Shown here in pieces: positions 1 through 11,130 of a stretch of 64,000 nucleotides of DNA. The stretch's first letter is position 1, and the number at the start of each line of letters is the position of its first letter. Below the pieces are notes generated by a model, which worked only from the letters and a program-made list of their open reading frames with translations, made no database searches and had not been told where the DNA came from. The stretch is from Cellulomonas timonensis (GTDB taxonomy: Bacteria; Actinomycetota; Actinomycetes; Actinomycetales; Cellulomonadaceae): positions 248,001-312,000 of the forward strand of contig NZ_FCOT01000010.1 of NCBI RefSeq assembly GCF_900046455.1, in the 5' to 3' direction. The position numbers and the translations under genes were made by a program.

Positions 1-648
1 ACTGGCGCAGCGCGCGCAGCCTCGCGGCGATCTCCTCGGACGAGGTCGTCACCGCTCCCCCGTCGCCGAGCGCGCCGAGGTTCTTCGTCGGGTAGAAGCT
101 GAAGGCCGCGGCGTCGGCCCGCGAGCCCACCGGTCCCTCGTCCGTGCGGGCGCCGATCGCCTGCGCGCAGTCCTCGACCACACGGATCCCACGCGGCTCG
201 CACACAGCCCGCACGGCGGCGACGTCGGCCGCGCGCCCGTACAGGTGCGTCACGACCACGACTCCCACGCGCTCGTCCAGGACCTTGAGGAGGGCGTCGG
301 GGTCGACGAGGTGCGTCTGAGCGTCGACGTCGACGTACCGCACCGTGAACCCCCCGCGCCGAGCCGCCGTGGTGGTGTACCCCCCGCAGTTGGCGGCGGT
401 GACGACCACATCGCGGCCACCCGGCATTGTGGCGCGGAGCATCAGCTCCAGAGCGTCCGTGCCGGAGGCGACCGCCACCGCGTCAGTGGCTCCCACCAGC
501 GCCGCCAGCTCCGCCTCGAAGGCGGCGTGCTCAGGCCCCATCACCACATAGCTGGAGTCGAGCACCCGAGACCAGGCGCCCTCCAGGGCAGCCCGCTGCT
601 CGTTGATAGCCCTGGACAGGTCGTTCATGGGAACCCACTGCTGCACCG
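1..648 (-). CDS. DegT/DnrJ/EryC1-family sugar aminotransferase (3' end outside window)
   Basis: PLP-dependent aminotransferase that would convert a nucleotide-linked keto-sugar to an amino sugar. The 216 visible codons show the family opening VPMNDLSRAINEQRAAL, the cofactor-pocket segment ASGTDALELML, the segment EDCAQAIGAR, and the PLP-lysine motif SFYPTKNLGALGDGG. I chose GTG at 648: GAGG lies 5 nt upstream, and this start keeps the conserved VPxxDL opening, whereas the ATG at 630 would lose it. The gene runs off the left edge, so roughly the C-terminal 40 percent is missing. Its neighbours are glycosyltransferases and rmlB, so a role in surface-glycan sugar synthesis is inferred; the exact sugar cannot be read from this fragment. 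Confidence 0.88.
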
Positions 649-831
649 CAACCTCAATCCTCTAGCGCCGCGCCGCCGGCTGGATCCGGCACCCCGCAAG
701 GTCCTGCGACCCGTCGCCCGACGAGCGGGCCGATTCTAGCGGGTTGGGTGGGAAGGGCTGCGAATCGTCCGTGCCGCCGGCGCCCCACACCTGCGTGAAC
801 GCCGCCGAGAATCGCGTCACGGGGGCGCCGG

Positions 832-837
832 TACCCT
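832..837 (+). promoter_or_regulatory. -10 element of a leaderless promoter
   Basis: TACCCT followed by 6 nt and then GTG at 844. The same TANNNT-N6-start arrangement recurs at several genes in this window, so transcription probably begins at the GTG itself. Confidence 0.5.
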
Positions 838-843
838 ATGGGC

Positions 844-1587
844 GTGACTGTCCCGCTCCCACGCCGTGTCCTCGTCGTCATCCCCGCATGGAATGAGCAG
901 GACGCTCTCCCGGGCGTGCTGGCCGAGGTCGACGAGACGGTCGCGAATGTGGACATCCTCGTCGTCAACGACGGCTCGACGGACCGCACCTCCGAGGTCG
1001 CGCGACGCTGCGGCGTCCCCGTCCTCGACCTTCCCATCAACCTGGGGGTGGGCGGCGCGATGCGTGCCGGCTTCAAGTACGCGCAACGCCACGGCTACGA
1101 CGTGGTCGTCCAGTTGGACGCCGACGGACAGCACGACCCGCGCGACGTGCCCCGGCTGGTGGACCTCCTCACACAGGAGGACGCCGACCTGGTCATCGGG
1201 GCCCGGTTCGCCGGTCGGGGGAACTACACAGCCCGTGGGCCCCGCCGGTGGGCCATGCGCGGCCTGTCGTGGGTGCTCTCCCGGGTCACCGGCACCCAGC
1301 TTACCGACAGCACCTCGGGGTTCAAGGCCGCCGGCCCCCGGGCGATCGCGCTCTTCGCGCCGAGCTATCCCGCGGAATATCTCGGGGACACCATCGAGTC
1401 ACTGGTCATCGCGGCCCGCGCGAAGCTCCGCGTCCGCCAGATCCCGGTCGAGATGCGCGCCCGGGCGGGCGGGAGCCCCTCCCACAACCCGGTGCGCGCG
1501 AGCCTGTTCCTCCTGCGGGCTGTGCTCGCACTTCTCATCGCCCTGAGCCGTCCGGCCACAGGCGCCCGTCTGGCGGAGGACGCATGA
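844..1587 (+). CDS. Family 2 glycosyltransferase (dolichyl-phosphate-mannose-synthase-like)
   Basis: GT-A fold glycosyltransferase, likely moving a sugar from a nucleotide donor to polyprenyl phosphate or a glycan acceptor at the inner face of the membrane. Visible motifs are VVIPAWNEQDALP (N-terminal nucleotide site), VVNDGSTDRTSE, and the metal-binding QLDADGQHDP. At about 247 aa it has the DPM1-like length and a hydrophobic stretch near the C-terminus. GTG at 844 is preferred over the in-frame ATG at 838 because a -10-like TACCCT ends at 837, which would place the transcript start at 844. Its stop overlaps the next start by 4 nt (ATGA), so it is translationally coupled to the DUF2304 gene, a common pairing. 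Confidence 0.88.
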   Translation: MTVPLPRRVLVVIPAWNEQDALPGVLAEVDETVANVDILVVNDGSTDRTSEVARRCGVPVLDLPINLGVGGAMRAGFKYAQRHGYDVVVQLDADGQHDPRDVPRLVDLLTQEDADLVIGARFAGRGNYTARGPRRWAMRGLSWVLSRVTGTQLTDSTSGFKAAGPRAIALFAPSYPAEYLGDTIESLVIAARAKLRVRQIPVEMRARAGGSPSHNPVRASLFLLRAVLALLIALSRPATGARLAEDA

Positions 1588-1985
1588 CCGGGTACATCGC
1601 ATCGCTGGCGCTTGCCGGCGTCACGCTCTTCGTGATCCTGCTCCTGATGCGCAGTCGGCGCATCAGGGAGAAGTACGCGGCGATCTGGATCGTCATCGCC
1701 ATCATCACCGGCGTCGTCGGCCTCGTGCCGAGCCTGCTCACCTGGACGGCCTCGCAGCTCGGCTTCGAGGCGCCGGTCAACCTGCTCTTCTTCGCCGCCA
1801 TGCTCGTGCTGCTGCTCATCTCCGTGCAGTACAGCGTGGAGCTGTCGACGCTGGAGGAGGAGGTGCGGACGCTCGCCGAGGAGGTCGCGCTCCTCCGGCT
1901 CGACGTGGAGGATGTCCGCTCGGACACCGCACTGCCGTCGACCGCCGCCCACGAGGACGACAGCAGCGGCTCACGGCTGTCCTGA
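1584..1985 (+). CDS. DUF2304-family membrane protein
   Basis: A 133-aa protein with three predicted membrane helices (about residues 3-20, 31-53 and 62-82), then an acidic, heptad-like tail (LEEEVRTLAEEVALLRLDVEDV). DUF2304 proteins are habitually encoded beside DPM1-like GT2 enzymes, and this one starts inside the GT2 stop codon. A role as membrane partner of the glycosyltransferase is inferred from that pairing; the family has no established biochemical function. Confidence 0.82.
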   Translation: MTGYIASLALAGVTLFVILLLMRSRRIREKYAAIWIVIAIITGVVGLVPSLLTWTASQLGFEAPVNLLFFAAMLVLLLISVQYSVELSTLEEEVRTLAEEVALLRLDVEDVRSDTALPSTAAHEDDSSGSRLS

Positions 1986-2032
1986 GCCCCTGAGCCAGGC
2001 GGGTCCCGCGGGAGCCCGCCGCCACCACGACA

Positions 2033-2066
2033 CGAGGCCCTGACCGGATTCCCGGTCAGGGCCTCG
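2033..2066. terminator. Bidirectional rho-independent-type hairpin
   Basis: A perfect 15-bp stem (CGAGGCCCTGACCGG and its complement) closes a 4-nt ATTC loop, between the convergent ends of the DUF2304 gene (1985) and the GT2/GT4 gene (2089). There is no long T-tract, as usual for actinobacterial terminators. Confidence 0.75.
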
Positions 2067-2088
2067 ATCTCGATCTACGAGCGGGTTG

Positions 2089-4584
2089 TCACGCCCGCGG
2101 CGGAAGCACCAGGCGCTTGACCCGGCCGCCCGCCTTGCTCACGACGTTGACCACTCCGCCGTCCTGCAAGTACTCCCGCACGAGCGCGGCGTCCCCGCGC
2201 AGCCCGCCCCACCGCGGGGGCACCACCGAGACCGGGGTTCCGAGGGCCTTCGCCGACTCCGGGTCGACGAGGTCGGGCGCCCGCCGCGGATTGCGGCAGA
2301 ACTCGACCAGCGGGCGGAGCGCCTCGCTCCAGCGGTACTCCGGAGCCACGTCCTCGATGTTCGCCCGAATTTCCGCGGCGAGCTCCGGCTTGGTGAGCAC
2401 CTCGGTCAGGGACTCGGCAAGGGCGTCGACGTCACCGGCGGGGACGACACGCCCCAGGTTGCGCGAGGACACGAGGGCCGCCAGCGAGTCCCCGTCGGTG
2501 CAGACGATGGGCAATGACGCCCACAGGTAGTCGAGGATGCGCGTGCGGAAGGAGAACGCCGTCTCGACGTGGTCGAGGTGCGTGCTCACGCCGATGTCCG
2601 ACTCGAGCAGGAAGTTCTGCCGCTCCTCGTACGCCACCCACTCGTGGTTGAAGATGACATGCGTCCCGAGCAGTCCCAGCTCCCGGGCGAGGTCCTTGGC
2701 CTGGACCGCCATCCGCATCTCCGGCACGGCAGGGTTCGGGTGCTTGACCCCCATGAACAGGAGCCGGACCTCCGGCACCGTCTCCTTGACGACGTCGATC
2801 GCGCGGATGAGCGTCAGCGGGTCGAACCAGTTGTAGATCCCACCGCCCCAGAGGATGACCTTGTCGTCCTTGCCGATGCCGGGGATGACGCCCTTGACCA
2901 TCGGCCTCGTGGCCACGGGCGGCTCGTCGCCCACACCGAACGGGACGATGCTGATGAGCGAGTTCAGCGTCTCGTCCTCGTCGTAGACAGCCGGGTTGAC
3001 CCGTCCGAGCGCCGCCATCTGGCCGAGCCAGAAGTCGCGCTGCTTCTCGGCTGCGCACATGAAGTAGTCGCCGCGCAAGATCTGCTCGTTGAGCACGGCC
3101 GTCGAGGACCGCACGACCTCGCGGCGGGCCTTCTCTCCCAGGTCGCGCGCCTGCTCGAGCTGCTCGAGGTGGAACGGGTCGTAGATGTCGACGACGACGA
3201 TCTTGTCGCTGTTCTTGAGCACCGGGTGCTCGTGCATCAGGAAGCCCTGGAACACGATCACGTCCGCCCACTTCTCCAACTGGACAAGATCGCGGCCGTT
3301 GACGTGCTTGATCGTGAAGTCGGGGCTCGTGAGGTCGCAGGTCCCGGTCGTGACCAGCTGGACGTCGTGCTCCTTGGAGAGCGCGCTCGCGATCTGCCAC
3401 GCCCGGATGGCGGGTCCGGCCATGCGCTTCGAGACGGTGTCGCCTGTGGCGACCAGGATGCGACGACGGCCGCCGAAGGGGGTGGCGACGTCGAACGCGT
3501 CCACGACTGCCTGATAGGCGTCGACGAAGCCCGCGTCGGGGATGTTGGGGCGCATCGGCTCACCGAAGAGGCGCACGATCTCGGTGTCGGTGCGGCGCCG
3601 GGCCGCCTGCAGCACGTCACGCTTCGCCCGCATCGCCGGCAGGTTGCGCACGAACTCGTCGACGGCGTAGGTGGACGCCAGCACGGTGCGGGACACCTCG
3701 GCGGTGGGGCCTTCCAGCGGGTCGTGCCCGTGGGCCAGGTCCAGCTGCGTGGGGTCGTCGCCGCCGAGCACCACCCCGCGGCGGATGGCGAGCGCGATGG
3801 CGCCGGGGAGGAACCTCGAGAGGTTCTCCTCGCCGTAATTCTTGTAGATCGTGTAGAGCGCATTGCGCTCGAGCAGGTACTTCTCGCGCCAGCTGCCGAT
3901 CGACGACATCGAGGCGTGATGGCGGTGGTACGAGATCGACTGCGGGACGTAGCGGACCCGGTAGCCGAGCACCCACAGGCGCCAGCCGAGGTCGACGTCC
4001 TCGAAGAACATGAAGTAGTCGTCGTCGAAGCCGCCGACCTTCTCGAAGACCTCCTTGCGGAGGATGAGCGAGGAGCCCGTGCCGAAGAGGATGTCGCGCC
4101 GGGCCTCGGGCCCGTCGGCCGGCTTCTCGCCCACACCCAGCTTGAACGCCTGGCCGTACCAGGACATCCCCGCGGCGACGAAGTCGATCGTCTTGCCCTC
4201 CCAGTCGAGGACCTTCGTGGCGACGGCTCCGACGTCGAGGTTGGACTCGAGCTCGGGGATCGCGGCCGAGAGGAACGCGCGGTCAGGGCGCGCGTCGTTG
4301 TTGATGAACGCGACGAACTCCCCCGTCGCCTTCTCCACGCCCAGGTTGCAGCCGCCGGCGAAGCCGAGGTTCTTCTTCGACTCGATCACCCGCGCGTGCG
4401 GGACGGCCTGCTTGATCTGCTTGACGTCTGTGCCGCCGCTCGCGTTGTCGACGACGACGAGCTCGAGCTTGTCGGCCGGCCAGTCGATGTCCGCGAACGC
4501 CTTGAGGCACGCGATGGTGTCCTCAGCACCGCGGTAGTTCACGACGACGACTGAAACCGTGCCCATTGCGAAGTCCTTGCTCAC
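2089..4584 (-). CDS. Bifunctional GT2-GT4 fusion glycosyltransferase
   Basis: An 831-aa protein with two glycosyltransferase modules. The N-terminal GT2 (about residues 8-300) has SVVVVNYRGAEDT, VVVDNASGG, the DxD-like INNDARPD and the rhamnosyltransferase-type GGFDDDYFMFFEDVDLGWRL. The C-terminal GT4 (about 370-800) has RRRILVATGDTVSKRMAGPA, KVILWGGGIYNWFDPLTLI and a donor-site region near FLLESDIGVSTHLD. Both would act in the cytosol, adding successive sugars. GTG at 4584 is chosen because GGGGGA lies 5 nt upstream; ATG at 4566 and longer starts are possible, but the longer ones run into the upstream methyltransferase. It is the last gene of the wzm-wzt-methyltransferase operon. The odd 18-nt duplication at its start is listed separately. 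Confidence 0.88.
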   Translation of the reverse strand: MSKDFAMGTVSVVVVNYRGAEDTIACLKAFADIDWPADKLELVVVDNASGGTDVKQIKQAVPHARVIESKKNLGFAGGCNLGVEKATGEFVAFINNDARPDRAFLSAAIPELESNLDVGAVATKVLDWEGKTIDFVAAGMSWYGQAFKLGVGEKPADGPEARRDILFGTGSSLILRKEVFEKVGGFDDDYFMFFEDVDLGWRLWVLGYRVRYVPQSISYHRHHASMSSIGSWREKYLLERNALYTIYKNYGEENLSRFLPGAIALAIRRGVVLGGDDPTQLDLAHGHDPLEGPTAEVSRTVLASTYAVDEFVRNLPAMRAKRDVLQAARRRTDTEIVRLFGEPMRPNIPDAGFVDAYQAVVDAFDVATPFGGRRRILVATGDTVSKRMAGPAIRAWQIASALSKEHDVQLVTTGTCDLTSPDFTIKHVNGRDLVQLEKWADVIVFQGFLMHEHPVLKNSDKIVVVDIYDPFHLEQLEQARDLGEKARREVVRSSTAVLNEQILRGDYFMCAAEKQRDFWLGQMAALGRVNPAVYDEDETLNSLISIVPFGVGDEPPVATRPMVKGVIPGIGKDDKVILWGGGIYNWFDPLTLIRAIDVVKETVPEVRLLFMGVKHPNPAVPEMRMAVQAKDLARELGLLGTHVIFNHEWVAYEERQNFLLESDIGVSTHLDHVETAFSFRTRILDYLWASLPIVCTDGDSLAALVSSRNLGRVVPAGDVDALAESLTEVLTKPELAAEIRANIEDVAPEYRWSEALRPLVEFCRNPRRAPDLVDPESAKALGTPVSVVPPRWGGLRGDAALVREYLQDGGVVNVVSKAGGRVKRLVLPPRA

Positions 4585-4618
4585 TGCTGTCCCCCATCGG
4601 TCACTGCTGTCCCCCATC
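4581..4618 (-). repeat. 18-nt tandem direct repeat at a gene junction
   Basis: GATGGGGGACAGCAGTGA (minus-strand sense) occurs twice, at 4601-4618 and 4581-4598, separated by 2 nt. The first copy contains the methyltransferase stop codon; the second supplies the Shine-Dalgarno sequence and GTG start of the GT2-GT4 gene. Confidence 0.95.
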
Positions 4619-5647
4619 CGGCCTACGGAGCCGTCGGGCCGCCGCGCTCGCGACCCGCTCCAGGCTGTACCTGCTGGCCTCCGCCTTCCCCTGCGCGACC
4701 ACAAGCCGGGCGCGGAGCTGCGCCAGCTCGATGTCCCGGTTGTGCGTCTCGGATCGAGCCGCCGCCAGCTCCGCCTCGAGCCGCGAGACCTTGTGCTGCA
4801 GTTCGGCCATCTGCCCGGTTCCGGACAGCCGCGCGCTCAGCACCGTGCCACCGATCGCCGCCAGTGTCGCGTCGGAGTCGGGCGACGTGGCCGGGCTGCG
4901 CAGCGAGTCGATGAGCGCCTCGAGCTCGTCGAGGCTACGACGGCCGGACGCCACGACGACCTGCCGGTAGGACGGGTCGGCGTTGTCGTTGAGCGACTGT
5001 CGCTCGTTGTAGAACCGGTGCAGCTCCGGCAGCGCGGGCAGGCCCGACGCCAGCAGCTCATGGTGGAAGACCATGCCGAGCAGCCACCGGGGCAGGTAGC
5101 CGCTGGGGAGCCGGACCGCGTTCCACCCGTCGCCGCTGAACGCGGCGAGCGTGTCCTCGATCTTCGGCAGCCCGTTGTCGATGTGCTCCTGCAATGTGCC
5201 GAAGACCTCGCCGAACCGCGCCGTCACGAACGCCTGCAACGCGTTCTCGGCCAACGCGACGCCCTCGGTGTCGTGTGGCGCGCTCAGGACGACGAAGTCC
5301 TGGGCGACCCGGCGGCACTCGGAGAGGAACGCCGCGCGGAACTCGGCGGGGATGTGCTCCAGGGTGTCGAGCGAGATCACGATGTCGAAGGCGTCGTCGT
5401 CGAACGGCAGGTGCGCGCCATCCGCCACGACGAAGTTGCCGCCGTGCGTGCCGAACCGGTCGATCACCGCCACCTGCGCGTCATCGAAGAACAGCTCGAG
5501 GAAGCCAGGCGCGCCTCCGACGTCGAGCACGCGCCGGCCGGTCCAGCCGCCGAGGCCCTCGACGGCGCGCGCCGCTGTGGCGTAGCGCTGGTACTGGTCG
5601 AAAGGCAGCCCAAGCGCCTCGGGGGATCGGTACGTCGGCTCAGCCAT
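4601..5647 (-). CDS. Class I SAM methyltransferase with C-terminal coiled coil
   Basis: A 348-aa protein. Residues about 35-130 carry the SAM-binding Rossmann core: motif I RRVLDVGGAPGF (39-50), an acidic motif II region at VIDRFG, and FDIVISLDTLEHI (87-99). Residues about 280-335 are rich in heptads of L, E, A, R and K (MAELQHKVSRLEAELAAAR and onward) and should form a coiled coil. The ATG at 5647 overlaps the stop of the upstream wzt gene by 8 nt, so the two are translationally coupled. In E. coli O9a, the methyltransferase-kinase WbdD caps the polymer and measures its length through a coiled coil, and the Wzt C-terminal domain recognises the cap; a comparable role is inferred here. No kinase domain is present. 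Confidence 0.85.
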   Translation of the reverse strand: MAEPTYRSPEALGLPFDQYQRYATAARAVEGLGGWTGRRVLDVGGAPGFLELFFDDAQVAVIDRFGTHGGNFVVADGAHLPFDDDAFDIVISLDTLEHIPAEFRAAFLSECRRVAQDFVVLSAPHDTEGVALAENALQAFVTARFGEVFGTLQEHIDNGLPKIEDTLAAFSGDGWNAVRLPSGYLPRWLLGMVFHHELLASGLPALPELHRFYNERQSLNDNADPSYRQVVVASGRRSLDELEALIDSLRSPATSPDSDATLAAIGGTVLSARLSGTGQMAELQHKVSRLEAELAAARSETHNRDIELAQLRARLVVAQGKAEASRYSLERVASAAARRLRRPDGGQQ

Positions 5648-6848
5648 GTTGCACTCCGTTGCTCTGCCAGGTCCCCCCAAGACTCACGATGCCGAACCGG
5701 TCGGTCGGCTGCCCTGCAAGCACATCGAACCGGAAGAGGTTCTTCTGGTGGTCGAAGGTGTGCGTGAGCGTCGAGTCGGTAGACGCGACCGTCACGTCGT
5801 AGGTCCCCGCCAACAGCATGATGCGGGGAACACGCAGATCCACCTGGCCGGCCCCACGCCGCACGTCGATCCGCAGACCGCCGTCCTTCGTGTTGGGCCC
5901 GGTGACGTTCTGTCCGGAGAGCGTGGCGATGGCCAGGCCGAAGACCGCGTCGTCGACGTCGCTCGAGGCCTCGTACCGCAGCCGGAACGTCACGTCGTCT
6001 CCGGTGTGCACCGTGGTCGTGGGCACGCCGTCGACGAGGAGCTCGACGTCCTCGAGGCGGATCTCTCCCGAGCCGTGACGCAGGCGCCCTTCCTTGGCGG
6101 CCTCCTCGTCGCGGTCCGTGTGCGAGGTCTCGATGTAGTCGTCGACGACCTCACCGGGCTTGCCGACCGACTGCAGGCGGCCGTGGTCGAGCCACGCCAC
6201 CTCATCGCACAGGTCGCGCATGGTGCCCAGGGCGTGGCTGACGACGACGATCGTGCGCCCGTCGTCCTTGAACTCCTTGAACTTCTCCATGCTGCGGCGC
6301 TGGAACTCCTCGTCGCCGACGGCCAGCACCTCGTCCACCATGAGGATGTCCGGGTCGACGTTGATCGCCACGGAGAACCCCAGCCGCACGTACATGCCCG
6401 ACGAGTAGTTCTTGACCGGGGTGTCGATGAAGGCCGAGAGGCCGGCGAAGTCGACGATGTCGTCGAACTTCCGGTCGATCTCCGCCTTCGTCAGCCCCAG
6501 GATCGAGCCGTTGAGGTACACGTTGTCGCGGCCCGAGAGCTCGGGGTGGAAACCCGCGCCCAGCTCGAGCAGCGCGGAGACCTTGCCGCGCACGGCGATG
6601 TCCCCGCGGTCCGGGACGAGGATCTTCGCCAGGCACTTCAGGAGCGTGCTCTTGCCCGAGCCGTTGTGCCCCACGAGGCCGAAGGTCTTGCCCTCGGGGA
6701 TCTCCAAGTCGATGTCCTGCAGCGCCCAGAACTCATCGAACTTGGCACGCCGGCCACGCATGAGCGCGACCTTGATCGACTGGTTCCGCTCGTGGTAGAT
6801 CCGAAAGCGCTTCGCGACGTTGTCGACGGTGATGACAGGATTGTTCAC
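5640..6848 (-). CDS. wzt: Polysaccharide ABC exporter, ATP-binding protein (Wzt)
   Basis: A 402-aa ATPase driving export of a lipid-linked polysaccharide or teichoic-acid-like polymer. Walker A is GLVGHNGSGKSTL (about 56-68), the signature is NYSSGMYVRLGF, Walker B is DILMVDEVLAVGDEEF, and the switch His is in VVVSHALGTM. Residues beyond about 250 form the extra beta-rich Wzt C-terminal domain used in other systems to recognise the modified glycan end. The GTG start overlaps the permease stop (GTGA). Co-transcribed with the permease upstream and the methyltransferase downstream. Confidence 0.93.
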   Translation of the reverse strand: MNNPVITVDNVAKRFRIYHERNQSIKVALMRGRRAKFDEFWALQDIDLEIPEGKTFGLVGHNGSGKSTLLKCLAKILVPDRGDIAVRGKVSALLELGAGFHPELSGRDNVYLNGSILGLTKAEIDRKFDDIVDFAGLSAFIDTPVKNYSSGMYVRLGFSVAINVDPDILMVDEVLAVGDEEFQRRSMEKFKEFKDDGRTIVVVSHALGTMRDLCDEVAWLDHGRLQSVGKPGEVVDDYIETSHTDRDEEAAKEGRLRHGSGEIRLEDVELLVDGVPTTTVHTGDDVTFRLRYEASSDVDDAVFGLAIATLSGQNVTGPNTKDGGLRIDVRRGAGQVDLRVPRIMLLAGTYDVTVASTDSTLTHTFDHQKNLFRFDVLAGQPTDRFGIVSLGGTWQSNGVQHG

Positions 6849-7747
6849 AGTTCCTCAGCCAGCCTTTTCTCCATGCGCCCGAAGACCCGGTTCCCGATCC
6901 ACAGGAGGATGACTGTGACGACGAGACAGTAGGCGATGGGCTTCCAGTCGGGGAGATGGCCCGCATACATCATGTCGCGGATCGACTCGACGAAGCCCAC
7001 CATCGGATTCAACTGATAAATGTCGACAAGATGCAGCTTGTCAGCCCAGCTCCCGGAGCCGCGGACGTCCTCGATCAGCGTGATCGGGTAAATGATCGGA
7101 GTCGCGTAGAACCAAAGCTGCATGAACAGCGTGACGAAGTGCGCGATGTCGCGGAAATAGACGTTGACGACCGACAGCATGAGCGCGAGCGCGAGCGCGA
7201 ACACCCCGAGGAGCACCATGACCAGGAAGATCACGGGCACATACGGGAGCACGTTCACCCGGAACGCGAGGAAGATCACGATCAGCACGAGCATCTCGAT
7301 CGCATACGACACGAATGCCGCAGCCACGTTCGAGATCACCAGGAGCCGGCGCGGGAAATAGGTCTTCTTAATGAGATTGCCGTTGGCGACTAGCGATCCC
7401 ATGCCCGTCTGGAAGGCGCCCGCCATGAAGTTCCAGGTGAGGAGGCCGCACAGCAGGAACAGGGAGTAGTTGTGCAGGCCGTTGACGCCGACGGGCGGGT
7501 TGACCCTCATCACGGTCGAGAACACGATCGTGAAGATCGCAGTGGTGGCCAAGGGGTTGATCAATGACCAGGCCCAGCCAAGGGCCGTCCCCTTGTATTT
7601 GCCCCGGAGCTCGCGGAGCGTCAAGTTATGGAGCAGCTCGCGGGACTTATAAACCTCGCGAGTGTCGGTCAAGAGGCCCAACAGCGGGTTCCGTTCTTGT
7701 TTCGACCGGGCCCGCTGATCGGGCCGGTGGCGTCGCAGACGATACAC
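6845..7747 (-). CDS. wzm: Polysaccharide ABC exporter, permease (Wzm, ABC-2 type)
   Basis: ABC-2 membrane protein with about six helices that pairs with the adjacent Wzt. Family features are the amphipathic N-terminal region (SRELLHNLTLRELRGKYKGT), WAWSLINPLATTAIFTIVFS, NLIKKTYFPRRLLVISNV and the FWFYATPI-like FMQLWFYATPIIYP. The start is uncertain: GTG at 7747 gives 300 aa, a normal size; ATG at 7855 is in frame but leaves only 30 bp before the divergent gene at 7886. No convincing Shine-Dalgarno sequence marks either. The first 60 or so codons are less GC-biased than the rest. It heads the wzm-wzt-methyltransferase-GT operon. Confidence 0.9.
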   Translation of the reverse strand: MYRLRRHRPDQRARSKQERNPLLGLLTDTREVYKSRELLHNLTLRELRGKYKGTALGWAWSLINPLATTAIFTIVFSTVMRVNPPVGVNGLHNYSLFLLCGLLTWNFMAGAFQTGMGSLVANGNLIKKTYFPRRLLVISNVAAAFVSYAIEMLVLIVIFLAFRVNVLPYVPVIFLVMVLLGVFALALALMLSVVNVYFRDIAHFVTLFMQLWFYATPIIYPITLIEDVRGSGSWADKLHLVDIYQLNPMVGFVESIRDMMYAGHLPDWKPIAYCLVVTVILLWIGNRVFGRMEKRLAEEL

Positions 7748-7885
7748 GAGGCGACTGTCCGGACGGGACGGTCGACTTACGGCAAAACGGGCGCCCAGCG
7801 CGCTGTCGCGTGTGGTGCCGCCAACGCCGTGGCGGTGCAGTCTCGACAACATCATCGTCCATGCCGCGCATGAGAGCATGCAGCG

Positions 7886-8973
7886 GTGCTGATCACGCTC
7901 GACGCGACCCCATTGCTCGGCCCCCGCACCGGGATCGGGAGGTACGTGGAGAACCTGGTGCGGGAGCTGCCGGCGGCGGCGTCCCGCCGTGGCCTGGCCG
8001 CCGATGTGCGGGTCACGACCTGGACGGCGCGCGGCGCGCGCCTGGCCGACCTCCCGGGCGATGTCACGCAGGTCGGGCCGCGCGTGCCCGCCCGCATGCT
8101 GCGGGAGTGCTGGCGCCGCACCCAGTTCCCCCCGATCGAGTTGCTCGTCGGGCCGACCGATGTGTTCCACGGCACCAACTTCGTCTCGCCCCCGACCCGG
8201 TCCGCCCGCGAGGTCGTGACGATCCACGACCTGACCTATGCCCTGCACGCCGAGACAGTCAGCGCGGCGAGCCTGCTCTACCGCGAGCTCGTCCCCCGGG
8301 CCCTGGGCCGCGGCGCCCAGGTGCTCACCCCCACCGAGGTCGTCGCGGCGGCGGTCCGCGAGCACTACTCCTTGCCGCATGCGCAGGTGGTCGCGGTGCG
8401 GCTAGGCGTCGAGGACGCCTGGTTCGACGCGCCGCCTGCCGCGTCCGTGTGGCTGCGCGCACATGACCTGCCTGACGACTACGTGGTCTTCGTCGGCTCG
8501 CTCGACCCTCGCAAGAACCTGCCGCGGCTCCTCGAGGCGCACGCGATCCTGCGCGACACCGTCCCGGGCACGCCCGACCTGGTCCTGGCAGGGCCGGCAG
8601 GACGCGAGCAGTCGCTCCAGGGCCGCGCGGGCGTCCACCTGACCGGCTGGCTCGACGACGCTGATCTCCGGGGCCTCGTCGCGGCGAGCCGGGCGCTGGT
8701 GCTCCCGTCGACCGACGAGGGCTTCGGGCTCCCCGTCCTCGAGGCCCTCGCCGCGGGACGGCCCGTCGTCGTCTCGGATCTGCCGGTGCTCCACGAGGTC
8801 GCCGGCCCGCATGCGGTCGCGGCGCCCCCGGACGACGCCGAGGCGCTCGCCCACGCGCTGGGCTCCGCGCTCGACGGCCCGGATGACACCGCGGCCCGCG
8901 CCGCCCGGCAGGCGTGGGCCCGTGAGCTGACCTGGGCGAGGTGCGCCGAGCGCACCCTCGACGTGTACACCGC

Positions 8974-8977
<4 letters not shown>
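7886..8977 (+). CDS. Family 4 glycosyltransferase
   Basis: A 363-aa GT-B fold enzyme (RfaB/mannosyltransferase-like) expected to act on the cytosolic, lipid-linked glycan. The N-terminus has the acceptor-side signature LDATPLLGPRTGIGRYVENL. The C-terminal donor domain has YVVFVGSLDPRKNLPRLLEA and the retaining-GT4 motif LPSTDEGFGLPVLEALAAGRPVV, with the EX7E glutamates in EGFGLPVLE. GTG at 7886 is the start. Its stop overlaps the next gene's ATG by 4 nt. It is divergent from the wzm operon. Confidence 0.9.
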
Positions 8978-11110
<2,133 letters not shown>

Positions 11111-11130
11111 TCTCCACAGATCTCTTACGT

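Noticed and set aside
2569-4554. Long plus-strand ORF (661 codons) opposite the GT2-GT4 gene
   Set aside because: Its sequence is an Arg/Val/Asp-rich shadow with no domain; the minus strand has clear glycosyltransferase motifs. Similar long antisense frames opposite purK, putA, xylanase and the 59-61 kb genes were rejected for the same reason.
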